From Anarhynchus alexandrinus (Eukaryota; Chordata; Aves; Charadriiformes; Charadriidae), in NCBI GenBank assembly GCA_008711295.1, contig VUYV01000120.1:1129468-1193467 (forward strand): 64,000 nucleotides of DNA. The letters run 5' to 3'. This document shows, in pieces, positions 23,101 to 35,100 of this stretch. Below the pieces are notes generated by a model. It ran no database searches and was not told the origin of the DNA. It worked only from the letters and a program-made list of their open reading frames with translations. Made by a program: the position numbers and the translations under genes. Each line of letters begins with the position of its first letter. Positions within the stretch are counted from its first letter, which is position 1.

Positions 23101-23940
23101 AGACCTGTGGCCATGCAGGGGGCTATGTGCAGAAGTATGTTTAGGAACAGCTGTGAAGGTCCCACTACCATAGGTGCATGGGTCCATGGGACCAGGACAC
23201 TCTTCCCATTTTCCTGCTAATTTGAGTAATGTTTGCACTTTGACATTGCTAGTATGTTTTTATGGGTTTTTCCTCCTGTAAAACACGAGGATTCTTCTGG
23301 ATTTTTATGGGCTTTTTGTTTTTCGACAGAAATGAGTTATCTGGGTTTGGCTTGGGAATCTGGGGTCCAGATGAACAACCATCAATAAAACTGCTGCTCC
23401 CCTATGAGTTGTCTGGGATCCTTTGCCTTTGGAGGATCTGTTTTTTTCTTCTGGCATGGGGGATAGGGCTGGGTGGTTACTAGATGTCTGAGTGGCTCTT
23501 GAAGTCATACCTCATCCATCCAAGTCCTGCATGTGTTGTATTTGTAACACTGAGCAAGAAAGAGGTTGCAGTTTCTCCAAATGCTTGGGAGTTAGGAAAT
23601 GGTAGCTGAGGTTGCCACTTTACCCTTCCCACTCCTCTGTGGAAACGTACAATTATACTAATTTCTGTCACGGGCTAAATAAGGTATTTTGGCCCCCAGC
23701 TCATTCACAGACTTGACTAAATCAGCTTCATTCAGATTTTCTCCCTAAAAACGCCATTTCCTAAAGCCAATCACCTTCACCAGGAATTGCAGCTCCAAAA
23801 GTTAAAATACGGAAAATCTGCATGTCTGGAAAGATTTATTTATGGGGAAGTAGAGTTCTCCCACCCCCGTTAAAGCTTTTCAACCGCCTGGCATAGCCAT
23901 AACGAGATTAGAGCTCGTGAACATGGCATTGTCTTGCTAA
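20115..23940. other. Unique non-coding sequence
   Basis: No gene or transposon is recognised. Possible regulatory items inside it are the palindromic MEF2-type site at 21556-21575 and a strong pyrimidine tract with acceptor AG at 20876-20877. Open frames are short and overlapping. Confidence 0.5.
21556..21575. promoter_or_regulatory. Palindromic MEF2-type site
   Basis: Nine-base arms (TTCTCCTAT and ATAGGAGAA) flank a TT centre in a perfect inverted repeat. Its core, CTATTTATAG (21561-21570), fits the MEF2 consensus YTAWWWWTAR exactly. A purine-rich AT stretch follows. A single motif does not prove an enhancer, so the call rests on the exact consensus match plus the extended dyad. Confidence 0.3.
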
Positions 23941-23944
23941 CCCT

Positions 23945-24125
23945 CCTGATGTTCCGCCGGCTCTATCAGTGTTTGCGGTGCGGTGCGCGTTTTCTCGGTG
24001 CTCCGGTCTGACGACAGCGGTGGCAGATGGTATTTGTTTAATTCTGCTTGTTCCCAGCGCGCGCGTGGGCGGCTCTTTGCTGCTCAGGTGGAGCGAGGCA
24101 CAGCGGGAGCCGGGACACCCTGCAA
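23945..24125. promoter_or_regulatory. Isolated CpG-dense cluster
   Basis: About 18 CpG dinucleotides occur in roughly 180 bases, including GCGGTGCGGTGCGCG and AGCGCGCGCGTGGGCGG, whose GCGTGGGCG part is a perfect EGR-type site. Neighbouring sequence is CpG-poor. It could be a small CpG island marking a promoter or enhancer of an unannotated transcript. Frames of 60-80 codons crossing it have no recognisable motif. The length is below the usual island threshold. Confidence 0.35.
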
Positions 24126-24129
24126 GGCT

Positions 24130-26345
24130 GCAACCATCAGGCATGGTGGGGAGGGAGGTCTGCAGCCCCCCGTGGTTTAAACTCTCTTCTGCCTGGTCTT
24201 CTCTACTTTAAAAGCGTAGTTCAAGCTTTGCTCTGATAAAACAATCAGGCTTAGAGATGCAAAGCTTTTTGGAGAGGTGTTTTGGAAGGCGAAGGCTGGC
24301 CCAACAGAGGAACAGGGTGAAATGGGTGCAGCAAGGTCCCACAGAGGGTGGTGGGGATGCTCGGCAGGGGCAGCAGCTTGCAGAACTGGCTGCCAAAGTG
24401 AAGGACCTGTTCTCATCTGGATTTTAACCTTTAAATCTGTTATAAAATGCTCAGTTCTGGATTATTTTTAGAAGCCCTGGCTATTCCAAGCAGGCTGGAC
24501 TCTTTTACTTCACTGGTCCTGACACTGCTGTGATGTGGTGGGTTGCAGCTCAGGGAGAACATCCCATCTATAAATGCACAGAGGAGCATGCCAGGAGGAG
24601 ATAGTTTGTGTATGTGTGAGTGTGTGTGGTGTACGAGGGTGGGTGTGAGAGAGAGGGAAGGTGCCAGAGGGGGAAATGTGACCCCATACTTCGTCCTTCC
24701 TGACTGAATCTATGATTTCCGTTAATGGGAATGTAAGACATTTAATTACATGGCTTGTTTAATCTAAACTTCACATTTAACCCCCCTAGAGACAAGGCGA
24801 GTGAGTGGTTTGTTTTCCCTGTTTCGCCCCACCATGACGCTGGAGCCCCTATCAGAGATAACGCAGGAGCTGCTTGCCTGCTGGAGAGGCTTCCCAGTTC
24901 TTCCCAGTGGAGGGGAGCCAGGAGACGCGGCTGGGGACAGCAGTCCTCTTCCATCTTCTGTCATCCTGCAGCACACGTTGCACCTCCTGCATCAGCCCTC
25001 AGCTGCTACCAGTGATGCCACATGTGCCCAGCCTGCCTGTCCCTTCCATGGACGTAAGGGAAAGCCAGGAGGGCAGGGGGGCAGGTTCTTAAATGATAAA
25101 TAAGGAGGTGAAGGGATGATATAGGAGAGCATAAAATCCAGCCTAAGCACACTAAAATGTCTCCCATGGGAGCCAAAACTGAACTGGGACTGGCCCTTCT
25201 CTGTGCTGGTGACAGAAATACCTGCAGGGCTGTGGCTTCCCACGTTGGCCAAGGATTATTCAAAAAGTGATTCTATCCCAGTGGAAAATCTGCTGGGGCT
25301 TGTAAAATGAAGAAAACTCCTCTGGGTAAGCACAGCTCTATCTAAATCTCTGCTTCAGACATGCCAGCTTCTTTCTATACATGGAGCGAAATGGCTTTTG
25401 TACTTTTAGATTTCTCTTTCCCAGTTTGGATTGGGATCACATGTTGCAGTACCCAAAATTAGACCTAGAATGGGGAGCTGTGCATATTAATTTCTTGCTG
25501 AAATCAGGGCCCGTTGAGGGTCTTTAGCATTTTACTGATAATGCTCCTTTGCCAGCAGAACTAGGCACGGGGCCCAAACATGCCCTTATTAAACTCACTG
25601 GAAGTTTTGATGTGGATTTCAATGGCACTAGCATTTTTTCCCAAAGGGCCCCTGATTTTTCTTCTTTTTTTTCCCTACAGCTTAATCTTGCAACTGGTTT
25701 CTGCTGGCTTTTGCTGATTTCCTTCACAGGACCAGTAGCCCTAGCAATGGGCAAATAAACAGAAATGGTCCCCAAACCTTGCTGTCAGCAGGGACAGTTA
25801 AAGAAGCAGTTTAGTGCCTACATCTGGAATTTCTTTTACAGTAAAATGACTGGGATCAGGAAGTGTTAGATACCAGCAAATTCCAGTTTGATTGCTAGCA
25901 GGTGCAAATGCAAATGAGGAAAACATCGTACCTGGACTCTGGCTCTGGATTTTGCCTTCCTAAATCTTCCAAGAAAAATTAGTCATTAGAGTTTTTTGTC
26001 CCATAGGAGAAAATTAGAAAATTACTGACTTTCAAGTTGGTTTCCTTGCTTGCTTTCAAAATGAAAGCATCAGTTGGAAACATGTGTGCATGCAAGTCTG
26101 CTTGGAAGCAAGGCTGCCCCCCTCTAACCCAGCTCTTTTTTTTAATTCCTTGAAGGTGCCGAAAGACCCCCCAAGAGCTTTTGATCTTTGAAGCTGTTTT
26201 ATTACAACACAAAAATTATAAGCACAAGAAAAAATATTTATCTAAAGAAGGGAAAACACTGAACTCCTGGGTGAGACGGATAAATTAAAAGCAGGAAAAT
26301 TAATCTCCAACCTGCCCTGTGAGTTCTGGCAGGCTGAATTTCCTT
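24130..26345. other. Unique non-coding sequence
   Basis: No gene is recognised. It holds a GT-rich simple repeat (24605-24657) and an unusually strong acceptor-like pyrimidine tract ending at 25680. Multiple overlapping frames at 24.75-25.26 kb on both strands look like chance frames in a GC-rich patch. Confidence 0.5.
24605..24657. repeat. Imperfect (GT)n/(GA)n simple repeat
   Basis: TTTGTGTATGTGTGAGTGTG-type repeats pass into GGGTGTGAGAGAGAGGG. Confidence 0.7.
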
Positions 26346-26364
26346 CTGTCCTGTCCTGTCCTGT
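26346..26364. repeat. (TGTCC)n short tandem repeat
   Basis: About four consecutive CTGTC/TGTCC units. Confidence 0.75.
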
Positions 26365-26554
26365 TGGTCACTGTGTGCATCCAAACAAACTTACCCTGGC
26401 CCAAAGTGTCTTTTTTACACAACCTTCCCTAGGTGAGGACCTGGGTAAGCAAGGAGGCTCTGCATGCTTTTGGTGGATTCAGTCTCAGTGATTAAAAGTA
26501 TAAGATCTGTTACAAACTGCCACCCAGTGAAAGCTTGGGAAAGGGGTGCGATGG

Positions 26555-26810
26555 AGATCTGTGAAGCCAGGCAGTGTGTGGAGTACAGCTCTTACCTCTG
26601 TACCATCCCTCCTAAAGGTGAGCTCAGCAGGTGTCTGGGAGGCTGTCAGGGAGGTGCAAAACCACAGGGAAGTATTTCTTTACAGGGTGCATCAGGAAGG
26701 GCACTTGCTGCACCCTAAAACTGTAGAAGACAAACATTATAGATGGGTTTAAAGTGGATAGACACATTTATGGGAGACAGAACTACCTGTAGCCATCAGG
26801 GGATCCAGGT
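26555..26810 (+). mobile_element. Ancient CR1 LINE 3'-end remnant
   Basis: The order of blocks matches the CR1 ORF2 C-terminus and 3' UTR. GGAAGTATTTCTTTACAGG at about 26668-26686 corresponds to the CR1 'ggaagtacttcttcacaca' block (KYFFT). Then come TAGATGGGTTTAAAGTGGAT and a GACA(A)ATTTATGG-like stretch (26740-26775), and finally CTGTAGCCATCAGGGG, equal to the decayed 'tcagtggctatta' block. The upstream part (26555-26660) is a weaker match. It is highly diverged, without a tail repeat. Confidence 0.6.
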
Positions 26811-28425
26811 ACAAACAGGGGTTTGGGAGATGGCCACCTGCTCAGCAGCAGACAGGTCGATGAGATAGACTGGGGAAGGGCCTTTTGTTGGTCCTTCATT
26901 TCTTATACACTTCCCCAACATGTCCTCACTTCCCCTGGGGGAAGTGTCCCTCCACGGGGACAAATAGGCATCTCTGTGAGTTCACTCTCCTTCGCTAATT
27001 TGATGTCGCTCTTTGAAGTATCGTCAGTGACAGAACTGGCTCCTCCTGAACCCTCTCTATGTCATTGCACAAAAGAAATCCCTCTTTGCCAAGGGCGGCC
27101 CACGGTATTTCATCTTGCTCAGGGCAACAGATGAGAGAGTTTCCTCTTTCATGGGTTAGCTCAGATGCAGAGCCCACAGTGTTCCCTGGCAGATTATTAA
27201 GGCATTAACCATGCTCATTTAATGGTATTGAGATGCAGATAAGATGTAATGTATTATGTATTGTATTCCCCACTCAGTGTGGCTGAGCATGTTTTTTAAT
27301 GTCAAGGGCAGATGTTTTTGTGTGATACCTACTTAGTGGTATTTATGGTGATATTTATTCCAAGGCTACAGTTAATGTCATTGTCCTCTGTTTCGTTACT
27401 CTCTGAGATTAAACTGCACGTCTGGTGCATCATTTATTCAATTATTAAAACATCTTAATGAAGGTTAACAGCACAGTGCAGCACGGTTGTGCAGAGCTGA
27501 CACGCATAAATCTGCCAGGCGTTATGTTGGGAAAGGCGACTGAACTGCAACTCCTGAAGTGCAGATGGGGCAGATTAAAAGTGCATACAAAATAGTGCCA
27601 GAAACACAGCTCTGAGCACAATCCTGGGAGTCAGAGCTGGAGAAATGGAAAAAGGGCTATAATGGGTCTCCCTGGTTTCAGCTGCCAGGAAGCGCTTAGC
27701 AGTAACATGGTGTTTTGGGTTTCTCTCTTGCTGATCTTGGGTGAACCCTTCTGTCCTTTGAAAGATCAGCTCCAGAGCAGAACATGTCTGGTGAGGCTCT
27801 CCAGGGCTTTATGGGGACACTGGGGGTCTGCATAGCCACAGGGAACCCTTTTCGTGGTCATGCAGACAGAAGAGTCCTGCCTCTGCAGGGCCTCGGAGGT
27901 GGTGAGGGTGGCATGGGCTGATCCACCAGTAGAGGTATCCCACAGTGCCATGGAGGAGCTCCAGGCTGCAGCAATGGTGTCCAAACCTCTTATTCACCTC
28001 GGAAACGGGCTTCCAGCACTGAAGGAAAGCCCTGGGCAGCACCCTGGCCACAGCAACTACTGGGATACTGTTCCATTTCTTTTGTTCCCTTGGCAAATCT
28101 GAGTTCAAGCCTGGGAAAATGCTTGAGGACTTCATTGTCATTTTACATGATATTGTTAAGGAACGTGTTAAATGTCCAAATGAGTCTGGAGCCAGGGAAA
28201 TTCTGTAGCCATCTCTTAGGTATCTGCAGCTGACATGCCATCTAATGCCTTGATCACAGGCTAAAGGGTTTTCTGGTTCAGTTCTACTTCATCAAAACAA
28301 GGATGATATTTGTGTTTTGCAGCAAATAACCATGGCCATCACAAAATGCTTAAATGACACTTTTTCCCCCCCAGCCTTGGGTGAGAGCCATTGGATTCAT
28401 GTGTTGTGCAGGAAGTAAACAGAAG
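26811..28425. other. Unique non-coding sequence, AT-rich part at 27.2-27.5 kb
   Basis: No gene is recognised. From about 27190 to 27480 the sequence is AT-rich with several ATTAA/TTAAT cores. The frames on - at 27.77-28.14 kb are open but unrecognised and overlapping. Confidence 0.45.
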
Positions 28426-28429
28426 TGCT

Positions 28430-28820
28430 TTTTGCTCAGCAGTTTGTTGATGTGCTTGCCAATTGCAGCTACATTTATTGCCCAATGGTACAATACTTAA
28501 TTGAATTGTTACCTTGTTAATTTTTTAATCAACTCATTATGATCTATTAATGGCTTTGGAGCTGTAAAGGTTTTCCAGCCCAGGATATGCCAATATCCTG
28601 GGGAATTACTGCTGTATGAGCCAGTCTGAATGATCCTCAGTAAATCAAGTAATGCTACTGTACACTGTAGTTTGCACAGAGAGGGTTATTTAAGATTATA
28701 CAGATGTCTTAGACACGGAAGCCAAAGTCAGCAGCAAAGGTATTTCCTGTCTTCTTCCAGAGGTGTTCCTGTGCCCTTTGCTCATTTCATTAGATTTAAT
28801 TATTTCATTCATTTCTCTTG
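28430..28820. other. AT-rich block, possible conserved non-coding element
   Basis: Dense ATTA/TAAT homeodomain-type cores (for example TTAATTGAATTG, TTAATTTTTTAATC) precede a perfect inverted repeat at 28579-28602. The texture is that of vertebrate developmental enhancers, but conservation cannot be judged from one sequence. Confidence 0.25.
28579..28602. repeat. Perfect 10-bp inverted repeat
   Basis: CCCAGGATAT (28579-28588) and ATATCCTGGG (28593-28602) are separated by GCCA. The dyad could form a short hairpin or bind a dimer. Confidence 0.8.
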
Positions 28821-31789
28821 AGATGAAATGGTTTGTCCCAAAGCTCAAGTGCTCATAACGTCCTCATGCAGTTTAATAGCCATTCATTGATCTGCTTCAT
28901 AGTGCTCCAAGCATTACTGTTACCTGCTGGTTCAGTGGTGGCCCTGCTGACATCATGACTCCCGTCCTCAGAGGTAATTAATCACTCACTGCCTCATTCT
29001 CTCCAGTTCATTTACACACTGCAGTGTTAGAGCCAAAAAAAGATCATGCAAAGAGAAAACACTCCCGAGTATAATGTTGGTATGGTTGTGAGGACACTGC
29101 TGCACTTACTTCACTGCACATCTGCAAATCACTGGCTTTCCAATGATGCTGTGCCAGCTCAGATTGATGGCGAGGAAGACAGAGTCCTTCACCAGAAACT
29201 CACCCATCTTTCACTGTGTTCAGTCAGGTTTGAGAAACCATAAAATAGACCTCTCAAGCATATAAAGATCACCAGGGTAGAACGTTTACCCGGATTTAAT
29301 GGGGAAGTAACATGAGTGTCGTTGATGCAAAGGAAAGCTCTCCATCACCCCAGTTTAAGTCCCAAAGGCAATACTCTGTGACACTTCAAAAACACAAACA
29401 GTGTAGTGAGAATAAATATAATATGTGGGCTTTGCCAATGCAAATGAAAAGCAATTATCCCAAATCGCAGTCTTAATTTATAAGCAGTCAGTATAATTTG
29501 AGAAACTGAAATCTGATGTTGCTAAATCAAATTCCTGTAATTCCACCGGGCATTAGGCACATAATAAGATTACACTGTGCACTGAGCATGTCCTTGTTAA
29601 ATCTGCTGGCTACTGCATTTTTATTGCTCTCCTGGGGGTTTATTGAGTTTACACTTCCAGTAAAAGGTGATGTTTTCACAGTGTCTTTGGTACACTGGTC
29701 ACACAAGTCTGTCTGCAGCAGGCAGAATTGTTAAGCCATATAATTTGCTTACATCCCTTGGTGGGTCAATTGGAAAAAAAAGGCAATTAAAAGACACCAT
29801 GCAGTTGTATATAACCAAATTAAAAATAATAATAATGAATCTACTGTACTGTAATCAGTAAGGAAAGGCAGCCATGCATAAGGGTGAGGTTTAGCCATGA
29901 GACAGCTAAATTGATGAGCTCTCCTCTTTAGATTTGTTTTTGAATGCCTGAATAGTGGTGCTAATATGATCATACCTGTGATTTATATACAAAAGTGACC
30001 TTGAGACTAGCTGTTCTCCAAACAATCAGGAAGAATAAGATTTACATGCAACAAACTGTCTGTAGTCTTGGAAAATAGATGAGAGGGCAGGGGATAAAGG
30101 AAGGACAACAGGTAACTTGGATATTGGCCAGTGAAAGTCCCTGGGAGCAGCACAGTATTTCCTAAGAAAGACCCAGAGATGAAATGTGCCATTCCCTCCC
30201 AACAAACCAATGCAAGACAAAATTAATGCAGCAGAGACACTGAAGAACCGCTGTTGACGGTGCACCCTGATACGAGCACTTAGCATGGGCATCCCTGCAG
30301 GACCATGTCAGCTTTCACCTACAGATGTGCTCTCCTGGTGTTCGAGTCCCTCCTGCTCTCTAACAGGGGCTGGTTTAACTTTTGGGTGTAAAAGTCTCCT
30401 TGAAAATGCTTATCATTAATCAGGATAATGCCGGATAAGCTTAATAGACACATTAATTTACATTTTAAATCTTTGCTGTTGTGGCTGGGACAGTTCCTGT
30501 GGCTGTGAATAGGCAGTGTGAAACTGTGGACTCAGATCTGTCCTAAGAAGTAACATCATGTTATTCACTGGGACCTTATAGCATTGTGTAATGGTCCTGT
30601 AATATTTAAATCTCAGTGATTTTGTAGGGTCATTCTTTTTCCCCCTAGTAAGTTCACTTTCCAGAACACTTTTGCAGCCAAGGTTTCAAGAACATCTCCA
30701 AGTATGCACCTGGACACCTTGTTCTTATAGCTGAATTTTGTCAGAAAAGAACAGGCCAAGTGTGCATTCATGTCTGAGAATCAAGATAATTCTGCTAAGC
30801 AGGACTTGCGATAGCAGCATGAGAACACTGGACTCTGTGGCCACTTAAAGAGCCCAAAACTTTTGCTTAAGACCAGGCCTGAATTAGAAAGAGAGTCTTT
30901 CTCTGGCATGCTCTTGTAGTTTCCAGCAGCTGACTCTTGGAAGACTTTTTGCCTTGCTTGGAAAAAAGAACTGTATATTTATATATGATTTCTGATGTAC
31001 ATAGAAAGATTCCTGGAGTGACTTTTTCCTGCATCACTTCTTGTTTTCTGCACCCACAGATACAGCATTATAGAGCCACGCACATGTGAGGTCAGAGTCT
31101 TGCTTGTGGAGTGTCCTGCAATTCACACCAGCTTGTGTGGAAAAAGGAATGGAAGGTCACTTATCATGCACTGAATGCTGCAGCTCTCTGTGGGGACTCA
31201 CTTTGCTCTGTATTTAATGCTTTGCAACCTGGAGGAGTTTCATGTATCTAAATCCACAGGTCCTCTAGCCAGTCACCATATTCCTGAGCTTTGAGTGTCA
31301 AGGCCAAGGTTTGCTTCAAAACTGCCTGGGCAATTCTGGAGGTTTCTGTTTGAAATGGCTGCAAACAGCCTGGTTTCTCAGGGGTAAATGCACCAAGATT
31401 TTGACTGAATTCTTCCATTATTTGAGATTTATTGCTGGCTATGGACAAGTTCCTTTGGGAAGGCCTTAACATGAGCTGACAGTAATTCACCAGAAGTTTG
31501 GCACGGTTTTACCTGAGGGAACTCGAAACCAGCAAGCCTTCCCATGATGAAATATCACAGAGGTCACAGAGCAATTAGGATTAGGGTTACAAATATGTTT
31601 AACAGTATCAGGAAAATTATGTCTTCTAGCTGTGTTAGATGAGTATCTTAAGACATCTACTTTGGAAGACTTACTAAGAGAAGGAAGAGCTTGAACCATA
31701 AACCTCATGAGTGCTGTGTGTGCCGTGGAGGCTGCCCCTTAAGTGTTGATAACATATTGGCATTGCCAGGATGGACTAGAACTGGCTTT
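28821..31789. other. Unique non-coding sequence
   Basis: No gene is recognised. A perfect POU octamer, ATGCAAAT, is at 29438-29445 in an AT-rich stretch (29400-29620). Two minus-strand frames at 31248-31708 lie just before the next CR1 remnant and could not be identified. Confidence 0.5.
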
Positions 31790-32130
31790 TCACTCCCTTT
31801 TCCACTACAAAGTCCAGGAGGTATCTGAGGAAGCTAGGAGAAACTCAGAGCAAACAAAAGGAGGTGCACCATTCCATGATAGGCTGTTGCTTGTGGAACA
31901 ACCACAGCCCCTTGACCAACTGTGGATACAGACGCTAAAAAAATTTTTGGGGGCTCCAGGGAGCACTAAACAAGTTCATGCAAGAGAGATCCACCCAGGG
32001 TTGCTAACTGCACAGGAACCACATCTGTCTTGGGAAACCCTTGTGCTGAAAATGGCTGGAAGCTGGAGAAATATCAGTAACTGCTTTCCTGAGCTTCAAC
32101 TCTTTCTTAGCCGTACCCTCTTGGGTTAGG
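31790..32130 (+). mobile_element. Ancient CR1 LINE 3'-UTR remnant
   Basis: The blocks are collinear with a CR1 3' end: GAAACTCAGAGCAAAC followed by AAAGGAGGTGCACCATTCCA (the 'ttcttcacaca' block), then GTGGAACAACCACAGCCCC (decayed 'tggaactc.ttgccac'), TTCATGCAAGAGAGATCCA (the 'gttcatgga.gagaggtcca' block), CTGTCTTGGGAAACCC, and TGGCTGGAAGCTGGAGAAAT. No terminal tail repeat is seen. The 128-codon frame over this element is a by-product, not a gene. Confidence 0.75.
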
Positions 32131-35100
32131 CTGATCTGTGTTCTGATGGCTATGTCCACTTTGATGGTTTGTTGTGCTACGGCCTCCCTCCCACATTTGG
32201 GCTTTGGGGGCAGAAAAGAGCCCCTTCTTGTGCCCTTCCTCCTCCTCTCCTCCCCCCCACCCTGACATGCTGCATCTGATGTATGGCATGAGAAGCATGC
32301 AACCCTGTTGCATGACCTTGTGCATGGCACACCTCTCATCAGGAAAGAAAGTGGAAGGTGTGTGCTCAGATAACACTGCCAGAAAATTATCCCAGAGGGA
32401 ATGTAGTTTTTATTGATGACCCCAGTTCATCATGTTAGACATAACCCTGTTCATTCCTGCTCAGGGGCAGTGCTTTTCCTTTGAAAGAAAGAGATGTTGC
32501 CTTTCATGAGGACAACACTTGTGTCTCTGTTCCATCGAAGAAAGATGAGGAACTTGCATGTCTTTCCATGCTGTAATCAATTTATTGCTTTATGGGATCC
32601 AGAGCTCCCCAGGAAAGTGTCATGGATTGTGTCATGGTGCACACTACTTGCACGGAGACCTTTGATTCAGCTGGCAGACATAAAAAGAACACAAAATGTG
32701 TTTAGCCAAAACGCTCTGTAATGACTGCATGTGTGCAGCTGCAAAAAGAGCAATGGTAATTGAGCCAAGAGTGGAAATTATTGGCAGCAGGGCCTGCATT
32801 CATGTGTGCTTCATATTTTATTCCTGATTTATAATTTCTTCAGCAGCTGTGTAATGTAGCTTGCTATGTCACTGTTATGTTCCCACCTAACTGTTGTCCA
32901 CCCTGCTGCCTTCCCAGGGTTCTCCTGAGACCATGCCTGATGACCTGCTCAACATTGGCCTTCACTGCCCCGGAGTTGGGGAGGTGCTCTTGAGTATGCT
33001 CCAGCCATAAACATTTGGGGTGATGTAGTGGAGAAAGAACTTCCCCTGTATACCTTACCCCAGGTCTGGAGAAACTGGAAACAGACTAGAAGCTCAGGAA
33101 CAGGGGCTGAAGCCAGAAAATCAAAGCCCTCAAGGCAAAGCTGTTTCAAGCTGCTGTCCAACTTGTACAACCCAGTCAGTAAATCCCCACCTCAAGGCTT
33201 GACAAAATTGTCCTGACAAGATGGGTGTTCTCTTCAGTCTACGTTTTCTTCCTCCTCTCATCATCAGTGGGGCTGTGACCTTACTGACAGAGCTTATGTC
33301 CATCCTGTGCTGGTTTATTATCTCTTTCACCCTCTCCTGCTGAGAAGGGCTGGATGCGGGGCGCAGGCTCTGGTTTCGCTCAGGGCAGCTGGCATGGAAA
33401 TGGTTAAAGCTGCTGAGGACACAGCCGCCTCTTTGCAGCTCGAGTCATTTGTACAGAAACCACAAGAGCCTACTGGCCAGTGGAGGGACAAGGAAACACT
33501 CATATAAATATGTCCCTAGATTAAGTGGTGCTGCAGTCTGCTCTCCACTTGCTGCAGATAGCTTGACATTACTCCAGGAGCAGACAGAGCTGAAGAAGCA
33601 GATCCTTGCTATTTCCTAGTCTTCAAGTGGGTTTTTCCTGTATTTGTATAAGCAACTTTAATGACTGAGCTCCTGCCAAGCCAGATTGGCCATGCTTGGT
33701 CCCAGATTTTGGGTCTCCCGTGGGCACACCGGCTCAGAAATACTGGCACAAGACAGAGGCAGATCAAGAGTCCCAGTGGTGCTGGTAGCTGCTCCCATCA
33801 GCTTGCAGACTCTCAGTTTGTAGGATGAAAGGGGGGAAAGAAGGATGTATTTTCTGGCTTGTTAAATCACAGGGTTTCTGCTGGGCAAAGGAGATGTCAA
33901 AACCCCTAGCCTCACTGCAGTAAGGAGGCCAAGGGATCACAGCAAGCTGGAAGTTTGAGACAAAGTGCCTTCTTGTAATGAACTGTTTTTCCAGAAAGTT
34001 GCTCTGCAGACAGGCTGGAGTCTGCACACAAACCTCCCCCCATCCCAGCATGGGCCACAAATCTCTGCCTGGGCTGCTTTAGCTTGGAGTTCAGAAGTTA
34101 AACAGAATTATTTCCTCAGGGGGATGAAATCCTGGTCCTGCTCGCCCTGAAGCCAAAGTTCCTTTTACGATTACCAGTGAGCCCCCGCAGGAGTCTGCGC
34201 ATTTACCACAGCATTTGGCAGCATCTGTCCCGCTCCCAGCCATGCTCTGCCATGGGGACAAGAGACGGTGCACAGAACCAGACTGGTTCAATCTGCTGGG
34301 GACTGCTGAGGAGGTGGGAACCCATTTCAGATATGTGGTTTGGAGGAGCTTGTGAGCACTCAGGCACCAGCCAGGCACTGCCACTGAAAAGTGTGGCTTT
34401 TCCCCTTGAAGGCAGGACCTCAGCAGGGACATGCAGGGCTCCCCGATATATAACCAAAGCCCCGGGGTGATTTGTGAGCTTTGCACCTGGGTGAGTGGGC
34501 GCTGCTGACCCGGCAGCTCTGAGTGCAGTCGCAGCTGGACTCAGGCTGCGTTTTGCCAGGGGCCAGCGGAGCAGAAGGCACACGGTGTTTTCAGTGTTTT
34601 CTGCTTTTGTCTCTCTGCTCCTGCAAAAAGCAGAGCTGCCACCTCTCACGCTGAGCTCTAGTGTTTAGGAAGGTGTGATTTCTGCGCAAGTTGTGCTTTT
34701 TTGTTGTAAGTCTTCCCTCCCTCCCTCCCTTGTGATGGCAGAGGGATTCTTGCAAATATAGCCCAGGTTTATTTTAAAGGCTGGAACAGCAAAGTGCGGG
34801 AGTACATTGTACAAAGAATGAGAAACAGATCCCAACTGTACTATTCATTTGCCTTATAAGACACGAGGCTTTTTACATTATTTTTAAAAATTCTTGGGGG
34901 GATGCTTATGCCTTACAAGTTATAAAATCCTGAGCCTGCCATTGCTAGGTTAGCTCTCTGAGTTAGACACAGAGAGGGGATGCTGCTTTCACAGGCGCCC
35001 CAGGAGTCTTGCGCACCCACCTTCAGCACCAGGAGCAGGTGGGGGTGAAATCCCCCCACAGATGGACGTGTCTTTGGAAAGCCTCTGCTGCTGCCTCGTG

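Noticed and set aside
27766..28141. Minus-strand frames considered as transposase-like
   Set aside because: No conserved catalytic residues or terminal inverted repeats could be seen.
31574..31590. TTAGGATTAGGGTTA telomere-like string
   Set aside because: Only about two and a half imperfect units, too short to call an interstitial telomere.
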